A stretch of DNA of 64,000 nucleotides, taken from Streptomyces sp. NBC_01460 (GTDB lineage Bacteria > Actinomycetota > Actinomycetes > Streptomycetales > Streptomycetaceae). Position 1 is the stretch's first letter. Every line of letters starts with the position of its first letter. The position numbers and the translations under genes were made by a program. The notes beneath the pieces are model-generated. The model was not told the DNA's origin, made no database searches, and saw only the letters and a list, made by a program, of their open reading frames with translations. The DNA is taken from the NCBI RefSeq assembly GCF_036227405.1, contig NZ_CP109473.1:8184001-8248000 (forward strand), read 5' to 3'. This document shows positions 52,365 through 60,904 of this stretch, piece by piece.

Positions 52365-52430
52365 GAGTGGCACGGTCCCTTCCGGCACGTGGCATCGCCC
52401 CGGAGGGACGATGCCACGCAACGTACCAGC
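52352..52430. repeat. Nested inverted repeats around the leader-peptide start
   Basis: An outer perfect repeat GCTGGTACG (52352-52360)/CGTACCAGC (52422-52430) encloses an inner one GTGGCATCG (52389-52397)/CGATGCCAC (52409-52417). The whole 79-base element contains the ATG (52364) of the minus-strand leader peptide, so in RNA it could fold over the start. Confidence 0.6.
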
Positions 52431-52643
52431 TCGAACACCGGTAGGAGAAGGAAGCTTCGGCGCGATGAACGGTGCTCCCCGGGGCGGAGCGCCCGCAGCG
52501 CTCCCGAGGCGTGGGAGGTGTCCGGGCGGCGAACGGGGCGGCATTGTTCAACGGGTGGCGAACGGTTAACGTGAGCAGCGATCGTACGAGTCAGCAGTCG
52601 TCCTGGACCAGCTGGCCGATCCGACGGCTGTGAGGTGACCGGC

Positions 52644-52784
52644 ATGCAGGCGCAATCCTCCGACGAGCGCGACGACCTCGTGCCGCACCGCGCCGGATCT
52701 GCCGCCCTGCTGGTCGCCCGACGCCACGTCGACCTGCTCCGGGTGAGCAGCGCGCTGTGTACAGGGACGTCTCCGCGCCGCTGA
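52644..52784 (+). CDS. Putative leader peptide of the flavin monooxygenase operon
   Basis: 46 residues from ATG at 52644, with GAGGTG six bases upstream. The C-terminal part reads LLVARRHVDLLRVSSALCTG, then TSPRR and TGA. RRHVDLLRVSSALC is the conserved core of actinobacterial leader peptides linked to sulfur genes. An in-frame GTG at 52680 would give 34 residues, closer to the usual size. It lies 385 bases before the LLM gene at 53170 and is divergent from the minus-strand leader at 52221-52364. The Cys codon sits near the end, as expected for sensing of cysteine supply. Confidence 0.75.
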   Translation: MQAQSSDERDDLVPHRAGSAALLVARRHVDLLRVSSALCTGTSPRR

Positions 52785-53169
52785 GCGCGTCCGCACCGCA
52801 CGTCCCGGCCGGCGCCGATGGCCAGGCGTCATCCGCGCGCCCCGAGCGCTTCCTTCCTCCAGCGGCTGTCGCGACACCTGTGCCCGGCGGCCCTGTGTGC
52901 GGCTGCCCGCACGGCTGACCCGCGAGCCACAGGACTGAACCCGGCCACCGGCGCCCCGATGCGCTCGACGGGCGCCACGCCCGGCGACCCGGTGACCCCG
53001 TGAGCGACCTGATCGCCCGGCAGGCCGCGGCCGGCCGGGACCGCGGGCCGGGTTCAGACCCCGGCACCGGGGCGGGCGCGCGCCGACCTGACGCCGAGGC
53101 CGTACGCCCACTCCTCGCCCCTCGTCAACTCGCTTCTCCAGCACTCCACTTCGACCGGAGGCACCTCAC
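52785..53169 (+). other. Long untranslated region after the leader peptide
   Basis: 385 bases between the leader peptide and the first flavin monooxygenase gene. It contains small inverted repeats: TGTCGCGACA (52867-52876), GGCGCCC/GGGCGCC (52950-52956/52970-52976) and CCGCGG pairs near 53028-53046. They could be alternative hairpins for attenuation. A 61-codon frame (ATG 52818) has several Cys codons but no good support as a gene. Confidence 0.45.
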
Positions 53170-54267
53170 ATGACCGACCGCAGAACCGGGCTGTCCGGCC
53201 TGCATCTCGCCCTGGAAGCCGACGGCGACGGCGCGCACCCCGCGGCCTGGCGCCACTCGGGGCGCCCACCAGGCGCCGTGCTGACCTCGGGCGCCCTGCG
53301 GGACGTGGTCTCCGGGGCCGAGGACGCGGGCTTCGCCCTCGTCACCTTCGCCGACTCGCCCCTGCCGCCGGACGCGGGTACAGGCGTCGCCGGACGCATG
53401 GACGCCGGAACCCGTGCGGCGTACGTGGCCCCCCTGACCGACCGGATCGGCCTCGCACCCACCCTGCACGTCGCGACCACGGAACCGTTCCATCTGGCCA
53501 CGCAGCTGGCGAGCCTGGACCACGCCTCGCACGGAAGGGCCGGCTGGGTGGTCGGAGCGGCTGCGGGCGAGGACGAACTCGCCACCGTCGGGGGAGCGGC
53601 GCTCCCCGCCGCCGCGCTGGCCCGCGAGGCGGCCGACGTCATCGACGCCGCCCGCGCCCTGTGGGACTCGTGGGACGACGACGCCGTCATCAAGGATGTG
53701 GCGACCGGCAGGTTCCTGGACTCGCGGCGGGTGCACCACATCGACTTCGAGGGTGCCTCCTTCACCGTCAAAGGGCCCTTGATCACGCCGCGTCCGCCCC
53801 AGGGCCAGGTGGTGGTCCTCGCCTCCGACGCCCTGGCCGTCGACGCGCGGGCCGACGTCGTGCTCGTCGGGCGACCCGGTCTCGCGGCGATCGCGGCGAG
53901 ATCGCGCGCGGCCAGGGAGGCGGGCGCGCCCCTGGTCTTCGCCGAAGTGGAGGTCGTCCTTGACGCGGAGGTCCCGGCCGCCGACCGGCTCGCGGAGCTG
54001 GACGGAGCCGCCGCCCGGCCGGAATCCGGACGCCTGCGTCACACCGGCTCCCCGGAGTCCCTGCTGGAACTGCTCCGCGAACTGGCCGAATCGGTCGACG
54101 GCGTCAGGCTGCACCCGGCCGTACTCGCCGTGGACCTCCCCGTCCTGGCCCGGCAGGTCCTCCCGAAGGTCGGCGGGGCGCCCCGGGCCGGCGGAACCCT
54201 GCGCGAGACGCTCGGCCTTCCCCGTCCCGCCGGCCGATTCGCCGCCGCGGCGGCCACGAACGCCTGA
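53170..54267 (+). CDS. LLM-class flavin-dependent monooxygenase
   Basis: 365 residues of the luciferase-like (bacterial luciferase/SsuD) barrel: LHLALEADGDGAHPAAWRHS, LTDRIGLAPTLHVATTEPFH, ATQLASLDHASHGRAGWVVG and VIDAARALWDSWDDDAVIKD. It is somewhat shorter in the insertion regions than NtaA/DszA enzymes. Such proteins oxidise organosulfur or amine compounds with FMNH2 from a separate reductase. ATG at 53170 follows CGGAGG. It starts 385 bases after a leader peptide, and the second monooxygenase follows after 10 bases. Confidence 0.87.
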   Translation: MTDRRTGLSGLHLALEADGDGAHPAAWRHSGRPPGAVLTSGALRDVVSGAEDAGFALVTFADSPLPPDAGTGVAGRMDAGTRAAYVAPLTDRIGLAPTLHVATTEPFHLATQLASLDHASHGRAGWVVGAAAGEDELATVGGAALPAAALAREAADVIDAARALWDSWDDDAVIKDVATGRFLDSRRVHHIDFEGASFTVKGPLITPRPPQGQVVVLASDALAVDARADVVLVGRPGLAAIAARSRAAREAGAPLVFAEVEVVLDAEVPAADRLAELDGAAARPESGRLRHTGSPESLLELLRELAESVDGVRLHPAVLAVDLPVLARQVLPKVGGAPRAGGTLRETLGLPRPAGRFAAAAATNA

Positions 54268-54277
54268 GGTGAGTGCC

Positions 54278-55633
54278 ATGACCGAACAGAATCCCCGTCC
54301 GCAGATCCACCTCGGTGTCTTCTTCACCGGCGTCGGGCCCCAGCTGATCTGGACCGACCCCGACGCGCCGTCGCACACGGAGTTCGAGACGTTCGCCGAG
54401 ACCGCGCGGATCCTGGAACGCGGCTTGTTCGACGCGTTCTTCCTCGGTGAAGGGCTGCGCGTACGGGAGAACCGCGGCAAGGTCTTCGATCTCGACATCG
54501 CCGGCCGGCCCGACGCGATCACCCAGCTGTCCGCGCTCGCCGCGGTGACCGAACGCATCGGCCTCGTCGCGACCCAGAACACCACCTACAACTATCCGGC
54601 CGACCTGGCCCGACGGCTGGCCGGCCTGGACCTGCTGTCCGACGGCCGGGCGGGCTGGAACATCGTCACCACCGACAACGCCTGGACCGGGGAGAACTTC
54701 CGCCACGGGGGCTGGCTGGAGCACGAGCGCCGCTACGAGCGCGCGGCACAGTTCGTCGAAGCGGCCCAGGAGCTGTGGGCGTCCTGGGCCCCGGACACCG
54801 TCGCGCCCGACGGCCGTGCCGCGAACTGGGCGCGGCCCGGCGCGATCCGTCCGGTCCACCGGGACGGCGACCTGGTGCGACTGCGCGCGACCGCCACCCT
54901 GCCGGGCAGCCGCCAGGGCCGTCCCGTGCTGTTCCAGGCCGGTGACTCGGACGGCGGCCGTGAGCTCGCCGCCCGCCACGCCGACGTGGTCTTCTCCGCC
55001 AACACCGAGTACGGCAAGGCCGTCGCCTACGCCGCGGATCTGCGTGACCGGCTGGCCCGCCACGGCCGGACGCCCGATTCGCTGCGGATCCTGCCGGGCG
55101 CGAGCGTCGTCCTCGGCGACACGGCTGCCGACGCTGAGGAGAAAGCGCGCTGGGTGCGCCGCGAGCAGGTCAACGGGCCCCGCGCGATCGCCTACCTCGA
55201 GCAGTACTGGGGCACCGACCTGTCCGCCTACGACCCGGACGGTCCGCTGCCCGACATCGAGCCCGGTGCCGAAGAGCTCGATCCGTCCCGAGGCACGATC
55301 TCCATCGAGCTCCGCAGCGGGAAGGCGGCCCTGATCCGGAAGTGGCGGGAGCTGGCGGAGGAACGCTCCCTCTCCATAAGGGAACTGGTGCTGGAGGTGT
55401 CCCCGGGGCACCCGTCCTTCGTCGGCACGCCCGCCGCGATCGCCGACGAGTGGACGCGCTATGTCAGCACCCGCGCCGTCGACGGCTTCAACCTCCTGCC
55501 GCACCTGCTTCCGGCCTCTCTCACGGACATCGTCGACAAGCTCGTCCCCGAACTCCAGGAGCGCGGCGTCCACCGCACCGCGTACCAGGGCACCACCCTG
55601 CGCGAACACCTGGACCTGCCCCCTCTGGGGTGA
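54278..55633 (+). CDS. NtaA/DmoA-family FMN-dependent monooxygenase
   Basis: 451 residues. PQIHLGVFFTGVGPQLIWTD, LFDAFFLGEGLRVRENRGKV and LAAVTERIGLVATQNTTYNY show the luciferase-like core. DGRAGWNIVTTDNAWTGENF carries the conserved NxVTT segment, and GRPVLFQAGDSDGGRELAAR with HADVVFSANTEYGKA gives the phosphate-binding region. This is the NtaA/SnaA/DszA (DmoA) type that oxygenates compounds such as nitrilotriacetate, dibenzothiophene or dimethylsulfide. The leader peptide and the ssuD neighbour point to sulfur scavenging. A partner flavin reductase is not seen in the window. Confidence 0.9.
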   Translation: MTEQNPRPQIHLGVFFTGVGPQLIWTDPDAPSHTEFETFAETARILERGLFDAFFLGEGLRVRENRGKVFDLDIAGRPDAITQLSALAAVTERIGLVATQNTTYNYPADLARRLAGLDLLSDGRAGWNIVTTDNAWTGENFRHGGWLEHERRYERAAQFVEAAQELWASWAPDTVAPDGRAANWARPGAIRPVHRDGDLVRLRATATLPGSRQGRPVLFQAGDSDGGRELAARHADVVFSANTEYGKAVAYAADLRDRLARHGRTPDSLRILPGASVVLGDTAADAEEKARWVRREQVNGPRAIAYLEQYWGTDLSAYDPDGPLPDIEPGAEELDPSRGTISIELRSGKAALIRKWRELAEERSLSIRELVLEVSPGHPSFVGTPAAIADEWTRYVSTRAVDGFNLLPHLLPASLTDIVDKLVPELQERGVHRTAYQGTTLREHLDLPPLG

Positions 55634-55727
55634 GGGTGCCCCTGTCGTACGACGGGACCGGCCCGCCGTGGAGACGACCTCCGTGGCGGTCCGGTCCCGG
55701 CCCGGTGCGTGACCGTTCATCCCTTCC

Positions 55728-57167
55728 TCAGGAGCGGGCGCTTCCCGCCCCCACCAGTGCGGAGGAGCCGTCCGGAGAAGCCGCGGCCGGGAAGGCGCGT
55801 CCCGTCGGCACGTGCTGGTCCCCGTCCCGCAGCCGGCCGGTCGCCCACACACTGACCAGCCCGGTCAGCACCAGATAGCCGCACGCCCACCAGGGGCTCC
55901 CTGTCCCGAGCGCCAGCAGCGCGGTCATGATGAGCGGAGTGATACCGGACGCGAAGATGCCGGACATCTGATAGACGAACGACATGCCCGTGTACCGGAC
56001 CGGCGTCGCGAACAGGGCTGCGAACAGGGTGCCTTGGGCCCCGTAGAACGAGCCGTGCACGAGGCCCAGCGTCACGACGAGCGCCGCCGCGAAGGCCCAG
56101 GTCCCGCCGATGCCGAAGAGCCAGAAGGCGGGGAAGACCGAAACGGTGAAGGCGGCCATGCCCACGAGGTAGACCCGGCGGGCCCCGTAGCGGTCCACGG
56201 CGGATCCGGACAACGGGATCATCGCGGCCATGACGACCGCCGCCGCCGTGACCGCGAGCAGGACCGGGGTGCGGTCCAGCGCGAGCGTCCCCGTCGCGTA
56301 GGTGATGGCGAAGACGGCCCAGGTGTTGAAGGCGGCCCCCTCGCCCCACCGGGCGAGCATGCCGAGCACGACGTGTCGGCGCGCGGCCGGCTCACGCACC
56401 AGCTCCACCAGCGGCGCCGCACGCGGCAGTTCCTGGAGGCGGCGGGCGGCACGGAACGCGGGTGTCTCGTCGATCTTCAGACGGACGGTCAGCCCGACGA
56501 CGACGAGAACCAGGCTGATCAGAAAGGCGATCCGCCACCCGTGGTCGAGGAACGCCGACTCGCTGAGCACGTTGCTCAGCAGGGCGAACACCCCGGTGCC
56601 CAGCGCCAGTCCGAGGGCCAGTCCGATCTGCGGATAGCTGCCGAAGCGGCCTTTGCGTCCCGCCGGCCCGTACTCCACGGCCAGCAGCACCGCCCCGGCC
56701 CATTCCCCACCGAGCGCCACGCCCTGGGCGACGCGCAGGACCAGGAGCAGCGCGGGGGCGAGGAGTCCGACCTGCTGGTACGTGGGCAGCAGACCGATGA
56801 GGGCGGTGGAGACACCCATCAGCCCCATGGTGAAGGCCAGGGTGTGTTTACGGCCGATCCGGTCGCCGAGGTGCCCGAAGAGCAGACCGCCCACGGGCCG
56901 GGCGACGAAGCCCACCGCGAACGTCGCGAAGGACAGCATCGTGCCGACCGTGCCGTCGGCTGTGGGGAAGAACAGCTTGTTGAAGACCAGCCCGGCGGCC
57001 GTGCTGTAGAGGAAGAAGTCGTACCACTCCACCGTGGTGCCCAGCAGACTGGCGAACACCACCGTCCTCAGCCGCCGGGGAGTCGTGGCACCCGGCTCCG
57101 GTTCCGGGAGTTCCGGAGCTTCCGGGGCGTTCCGCGGTGCCTCCGAGGGCACGGGCACGGCGCTCAC
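55728..57167 (-). CDS. MFS transporter, metabolite:H+ symporter (MHS) type
   Basis: 479 residues. A polar N-terminal tail (~30) precedes twelve helices. LLGTTVEWYDFFLYSTAAGL is the signature of the MHS family (ShiA/ProP/KgtP). GGLLFGHLGDRIGRKHTLAF is the loop 2-3 motif and VAQGVALGGEWAGAVLLAVE is the helix 4 motif. Members import organic acids, osmolytes or sulfonates. GTG at 57167 overlaps the ssuD stop codon (TGA at 57164-57166), so both are cotranslated. A sulfonate importer is the natural guess from this, since no SsuABC is nearby. Confidence 0.9.
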   Translation of the reverse strand: MSAVPVPSEAPRNAPEAPELPEPEPGATTPRRLRTVVFASLLGTTVEWYDFFLYSTAAGLVFNKLFFPTADGTVGTMLSFATFAVGFVARPVGGLLFGHLGDRIGRKHTLAFTMGLMGVSTALIGLLPTYQQVGLLAPALLLVLRVAQGVALGGEWAGAVLLAVEYGPAGRKGRFGSYPQIGLALGLALGTGVFALLSNVLSESAFLDHGWRIAFLISLVLVVVGLTVRLKIDETPAFRAARRLQELPRAAPLVELVREPAARRHVVLGMLARWGEGAAFNTWAVFAITYATGTLALDRTPVLLAVTAAAVVMAAMIPLSGSAVDRYGARRVYLVGMAAFTVSVFPAFWLFGIGGTWAFAAALVVTLGLVHGSFYGAQGTLFAALFATPVRYTGMSFVYQMSGIFASGITPLIMTALLALGTGSPWWACGYLVLTGLVSVWATGRLRDGDQHVPTGRAFPAAASPDGSSALVGAGSARS

Positions 57168-58315
57168 CGGCCGGCGAACGGGACGATGCCCGCCTCGACG
57201 GGACGCGGACCGGCCGGGTGGCGCCACAGACCGCGCTTCTCCAGCAGCGGCAGCACCCCTTCACCGAACCAGTAGGCCTCCTCCAGATGCGGGACTCCGG
57301 ACAGGACGAACTCGTCGATGCCGAGCCGGTGGTACTCCTCGATGAGGTCCGCGACCTCCGTGTGGCTGCCGACCAGCGCCGTGCCCGCGCCGCCGCGGAC
57401 GAGCCCGACACCCGCCCAGAGGTTCGGGTAGATCTCCAGGTTCGTGGTGTCGCCGCTGTGGTGCAGTTCGCGCATCCGCCGCTGCCCCTCGGACTCGCTG
57501 GTCGCCAGCCCTTCCTGCACCGCCTTGACGCGCTCCGGGTCCATGGCCGCGAGCAGCCGCTCCGCCTCGGCCCAGGCCTGTGCGGAGGTGTCCCGGGTGA
57601 TGGTGTGCAGGCGGATGCCGAACCGCACGGTGCGGCCCTGCGCGGTGGCCAGCGAGCGCACCCAGTCGATCTTCTGCTTCACCTGCTGAGGCGGTTCGCC
57701 CCAGGTCAGATACACATCGGTGTACCGCGCCGCGACCTCTCCGGCGGCGGGCGACGAGCCGCCGAAGTAGATCTGCGGTGCCGGTTCGGGCAGCCGGCTC
57801 AGCCTGGCCGCCTCGACCCGCAGGTGCTCGCCGTGATGGTCGACGGTCTCGCCCGTCCAGAGCCTGCGTACGACGTCCAGGAACTCCCCGGTACGGGCGT
57901 ACCGCTGGTCCTTGTCGAGGAAGTCGCCGTACGCGCGCTGCTCCGCGGACTCGCCTCCCGTGACGACGTTGAGTAGCAGCCGCCCGTGCGACTGCCGTTG
58001 GTAGGTCGCGGCCATCTGCGCCGACAGCGTCGGGCTGATCTGGCCGGGGCGGAAGGCGACCAGGAACTTCAGCCGCTCGGTGACCTGGGTGAGCATGGCG
58101 GTCGTGATCCAGGCGTCCTCGCACCACGCGCCCGTGGGGGTGAGGGCACCGACGAAGCCGAGCTGCTCCGCCGTGCGGGCTATCTGGCCGAGGTACTCGA
58201 CGGAGGCCGGACGGTCCCCGCCGGCGGCGCCGGGCGTCGAACCGTGGCCACCGCCCACGACGTGCCGGCTGTCACCGGTCGTGGGCAGGAACCAATGGAA
58301 GGTCAGGGCAGACAT
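57164..58315 (-). CDS. ssuD: FMNH2-dependent alkanesulfonate monooxygenase
   Basis: 383 residues closely following E. coli SsuD: LTFHWFLPTTGDSRHVVGGG, TPTGAWCEDAWITTAMLTQV, KFLVAFRPGQISPTLSAQMA, LLLNVVTGGESAEQRAYGDF and YFGGSSPAAGEVAARY. LYLTWGEPPQQVKQKIDWV, RFGIRLHTITRD and NLWAGVGLVRGGAGTALVG also match. It releases sulfite from alkanesulfonates using reduced FMN. ATG at 58315 is preferred because GGAG lies six bases ahead. Transcribed after a leader peptide (58521-58601) and overlapping an MHS transporter gene. Confidence 0.93.
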   Translation of the reverse strand: MSALTFHWFLPTTGDSRHVVGGGHGSTPGAAGGDRPASVEYLGQIARTAEQLGFVGALTPTGAWCEDAWITTAMLTQVTERLKFLVAFRPGQISPTLSAQMAATYQRQSHGRLLLNVVTGGESAEQRAYGDFLDKDQRYARTGEFLDVVRRLWTGETVDHHGEHLRVEAARLSRLPEPAPQIYFGGSSPAAGEVAARYTDVYLTWGEPPQQVKQKIDWVRSLATAQGRTVRFGIRLHTITRDTSAQAWAEAERLLAAMDPERVKAVQEGLATSESEGQRRMRELHHSGDTTNLEIYPNLWAGVGLVRGGAGTALVGSHTEVADLIEEYHRLGIDEFVLSGVPHLEEAYWFGEGVLPLLEKRGLWRHPAGPRPVEAGIVPFAGR

Positions 58316-58520
58316 GGGTGCTCCGGAGGTGGGTGCGGAGGATGACGTGCCGGCCACGCCCTTCAGGGCATGGCCCAGCGGCCCGACGGCGTACGTTCGG
58401 GAACGCGTCGAGGCACGCGAGACACGAGGCGAGAACGGCGGCGATGCGCGGCGCCGTGGGAATGCGGATGCGTCGGAAGAGGGAGGGCGCAGGCCCTACG
58501 GCCCCGGGGCCCGACAGGCG

Positions 58521-58601
58521 TCAGCGGCGACAGGTCGCGCTGGACTGGCGACACAGGTCGACGTGCAGGCGCGCCACGAGGAGGTCGGCAGCAGCGGTCA
58601 T
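58521..58601 (-). CDS. Putative leader peptide of the ssuD operon
   Basis: 26 residues from ATG at 58601, ending ARLHVDLCRQSSATCRR and TGA. LHVDLCRQSSATC keeps the HVDLxRxSSAxC core of the other two leaders at 52221 and 52644, with an extra Cys. An in-frame ATG at 58610 would add three residues. No clear ribosome site is visible, so it may be read from a leaderless message. It ends 206 bases before ssuD. This size and position are typical of actinobacterial leader peptides for sulfur genes. Confidence 0.75.
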   Translation of the reverse strand: MTAAADLLVARLHVDLCRQSSATCRR

Positions 58602-58743
58602 GTCAGGCATTGTGGGGGAGAGGCACCGCCCGGCTCAAGTACGGACCGGCCACTGTTTCAGCAGGTGAGACCGGAAACGGTGGCATCCGCATCCACGGCA
58701 TGCCGCACCCCGGAACCCGGCCCGGGTTCCGGGGTGCGCGGAC

Positions 58744-58785
58744 GCCGGCCGTGGCTCCCGGTGGAATCAGGGAGCCACGGCCGGC
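58744..58785 (-). terminator. 16-bp hairpin after the CocE-type hydrolase gene
   Basis: GCCGGCCGTGGCTCCC (58744-58759) and its exact reverse complement (58770-58785) with a 10-base loop lie 13 bases beyond the stop codon at 58798. Confidence 0.82.
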
Positions 58786-58797
58786 GCGGGACGTGGG

Positions 58798-60654
58798 TCA
58801 GAGGCGCCCGCCGGGGACCACCGTGAACGTGCCGGGGCCGGCCGGCAGGTCCACCGTGTACTGGCTCAGGTAGGTGTCCAGATACGGAGACCGGGCACCA
58901 CCGGTCGCGACGTCGTCGGACGGGTCGTCCAGGGCCAGCCGGAGTCGCGCCCCCTTGACCTCGATCGTCTCGCCGGAAGGTGTGTCGCGCCAGGAGCCGG
59001 TCCGGATGGAACCGACCTCCACGGCCAGCACGTGCCCGGCCCCCAGGGTCCAGTCGGTCGCCTTGAGGTCGACGGTGAGCCTGCCCGTGGTCAGCAGCGA
59101 GACCTGCTCGTCGAACATGACGGCGGTGCCGTCCGGGGCGACGTCGTACAGCTTGAGCATCACATTGCCCTCACCCTCGGCGCTCAGGCTCACCTGCGGG
59201 GTCCCTGTGACCCGCACGGCCTTCCTGAGCGCCTCGGACCACACGAAGAAGCTCGACGTGACCTGGCCGGTCTCCTGGAGCCGTGCCAGCCCGCCGGCCA
59301 GGCCTCTCGGTGCCGTCGGGTCCGTCCTCGGCGCGTTCTCCATGTCCCACGCGCCGGAGCTCCCCGAGTGGCCCCGGGGCGCCGGTCCGCCTGACGGGCC
59401 CAGGGCCGCGATCCCGGAGAGGCCGCCGTCGTCCACGTACGAGCCGCCGCCGAGGGGCAGCGTGACGTGCCGCTCGACGACCGGCCAGGTCCGCTGGGCC
59501 CGCCACGCGCCGGTGGAGTCCTCCACGGAGTACGCGGGATAGCGTGCCGCCGGCCTGATGCCCTTGAGGTACTGGTCGTAGAAGGAGAGGGTCTCGTCGT
59601 ACCAGCCCTCACGCCCCATGGACAGACGGCCGTCGGACGTGCGGTCACCTCCGCGTACGTGCTCCCACTGTCCGACCCAGCCGCGCTCCGGGCCCTTGTG
59701 GTTGTCGAGGTACTCCTGCATCTCCTCGGGCTTGGTGTTGTTCTCGATGAACCCCTGGGTGACGAAGAGCGGGGTGTCGGTGCCCCTGGCCGCGTTCGCG
59801 AGGTCGCGGGACACCCAGTGAGGGTCGTCCTGGTCGGCGATCCGGTACCCGGCCGAGTTCTGCGTCAGGCACTCGGGATGGCCTTCCTCGTAACGGGAGT
59901 TGGCCAGGTAGTGCGCGTCGTCGTCCGGCAGCTGGCGGAGCGTCGCTATGGAGTTGTAGGCGTTGGCGGTCCCGGAGACGTTCGGGCGGGGCACGCCGTT
60001 CGAATAGATGTACTGGTACATGTCCCAGACGGGCTCCTGCGCGACGACGGCCTTGAGCGCCCGCTGGTCCAGGTTGTTGCCGATGAGGCCCGTCAGCGCG
60101 TCGTAGGACTTGCCGTAGAGACCGACCGAGCCCGTGGACCAGGGCTGTCTCGCGGCCCAGTCGACGGCCGCCTTCACGTCCGCCTGTTCACCCGGCCCGC
60201 CCCAGTCGAGGCAGCCGGTCGAGCCGCCGAAGCCGCGCAGGTCCACCATCACGAAGGCGTAGCCCTCGTCGAAGAGGTCGGTGCCCTCGATGAAGTCCTG
60301 GAAGCGGGTGGAGGGGCCGGTGTGCGTCCAGCCCTCGGCGCCGGACTGCCCGGAGTGACCGAAGTACGGCCCGACCGACAGGATGACGGGCACCTCGGCC
60401 TTCTCCGGCAGCCCTTCGGGCAGCAGGACGTCCGCGTGCAGTTCGGTACCGGAGTTGTCCGAGGACGGGAAGTAGTGCTGCGTCCAGCGCGCCCCCTCCG
60501 GCACGCGGTCGTTCTCCTGATGGGTGACGGGGCCGGCCGGCCGTTGCTCCGCGGCCGGCCCGGAGGCGGCGGCGGGGCCGGCGAGTACGCCGGTCAGAGC
60601 GAGGCTCGTGACGAGTGCAGAGGCGGCCCATCCGGCCGTGCGACGTGCTCTCAC
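58798..60654 (-). CDS. Secreted CocE/NonD-family hydrolase (X-Pro dipeptidyl-peptidase-like)
   Basis: 618 residues. A signal peptide (WAASALVTSLALTGVLAGPA to ASG) is followed by an alpha/beta hydrolase domain: VPVILSVGPYFGHSGQSGAE, AFVMVDLRGFGGSTGCLDWG, and the nucleophile elbow SVGLYGKSYDALTGLIGNN (GKSYD, matching GxSY). The C-terminal jelly-roll domain of the X-Pro/CocE group is present (SSFFVWSEALRKAVRVTGTP, VMLKLYDVAPDGTAVMFDEQ). It would cleave peptides after proline or esters outside the cell. GTG at 60654 has GGGAG six bases upstream. Single gene. Confidence 0.9.
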   Translation of the reverse strand: MRARRTAGWAASALVTSLALTGVLAGPAAASGPAAEQRPAGPVTHQENDRVPEGARWTQHYFPSSDNSGTELHADVLLPEGLPEKAEVPVILSVGPYFGHSGQSGAEGWTHTGPSTRFQDFIEGTDLFDEGYAFVMVDLRGFGGSTGCLDWGGPGEQADVKAAVDWAARQPWSTGSVGLYGKSYDALTGLIGNNLDQRALKAVVAQEPVWDMYQYIYSNGVPRPNVSGTANAYNSIATLRQLPDDDAHYLANSRYEEGHPECLTQNSAGYRIADQDDPHWVSRDLANAARGTDTPLFVTQGFIENNTKPEEMQEYLDNHKGPERGWVGQWEHVRGGDRTSDGRLSMGREGWYDETLSFYDQYLKGIRPAARYPAYSVEDSTGAWRAQRTWPVVERHVTLPLGGGSYVDDGGLSGIAALGPSGGPAPRGHSGSSGAWDMENAPRTDPTAPRGLAGGLARLQETGQVTSSFFVWSEALRKAVRVTGTPQVSLSAEGEGNVMLKLYDVAPDGTAVMFDEQVSLLTTGRLTVDLKATDWTLGAGHVLAVEVGSIRTGSWRDTPSGETIEVKGARLRLALDDPSDDVATGGARSPYLDTYLSQYTVDLPAGPGTFTVVPGGRL

Positions 60655-60904
60655 ATGCTTCTCCCGGCTCGTGGGTACGGGGTTACGCAGTGGTGCAGGC
60701 CGAGCAGCGGCCCCCGGCCCGCCGTGACGGGTGCGACGGTGGTCGCGCGCACGTCCGCGGAACTGGGTCACAGGCGCGGATACGGACCGGAGCCGACGGC
60801 GACGAAGTCTATGATCGTTCCGGGATGGGTTCAATACGCAGGTGTGTCACGTGTGTTACTGATGCCGCCCGGCCTCGCGGGCCGCGGAACCTGTCAGCAC
60901 CTGG

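Noticed and set aside
52818..53003. 61-codon frame with several Cys codons after the second leader peptide
   Set aside because: It lacks the HVDLxRxSSAxC motif and a ribosome site, and its composition fits background GC-rich sequence.
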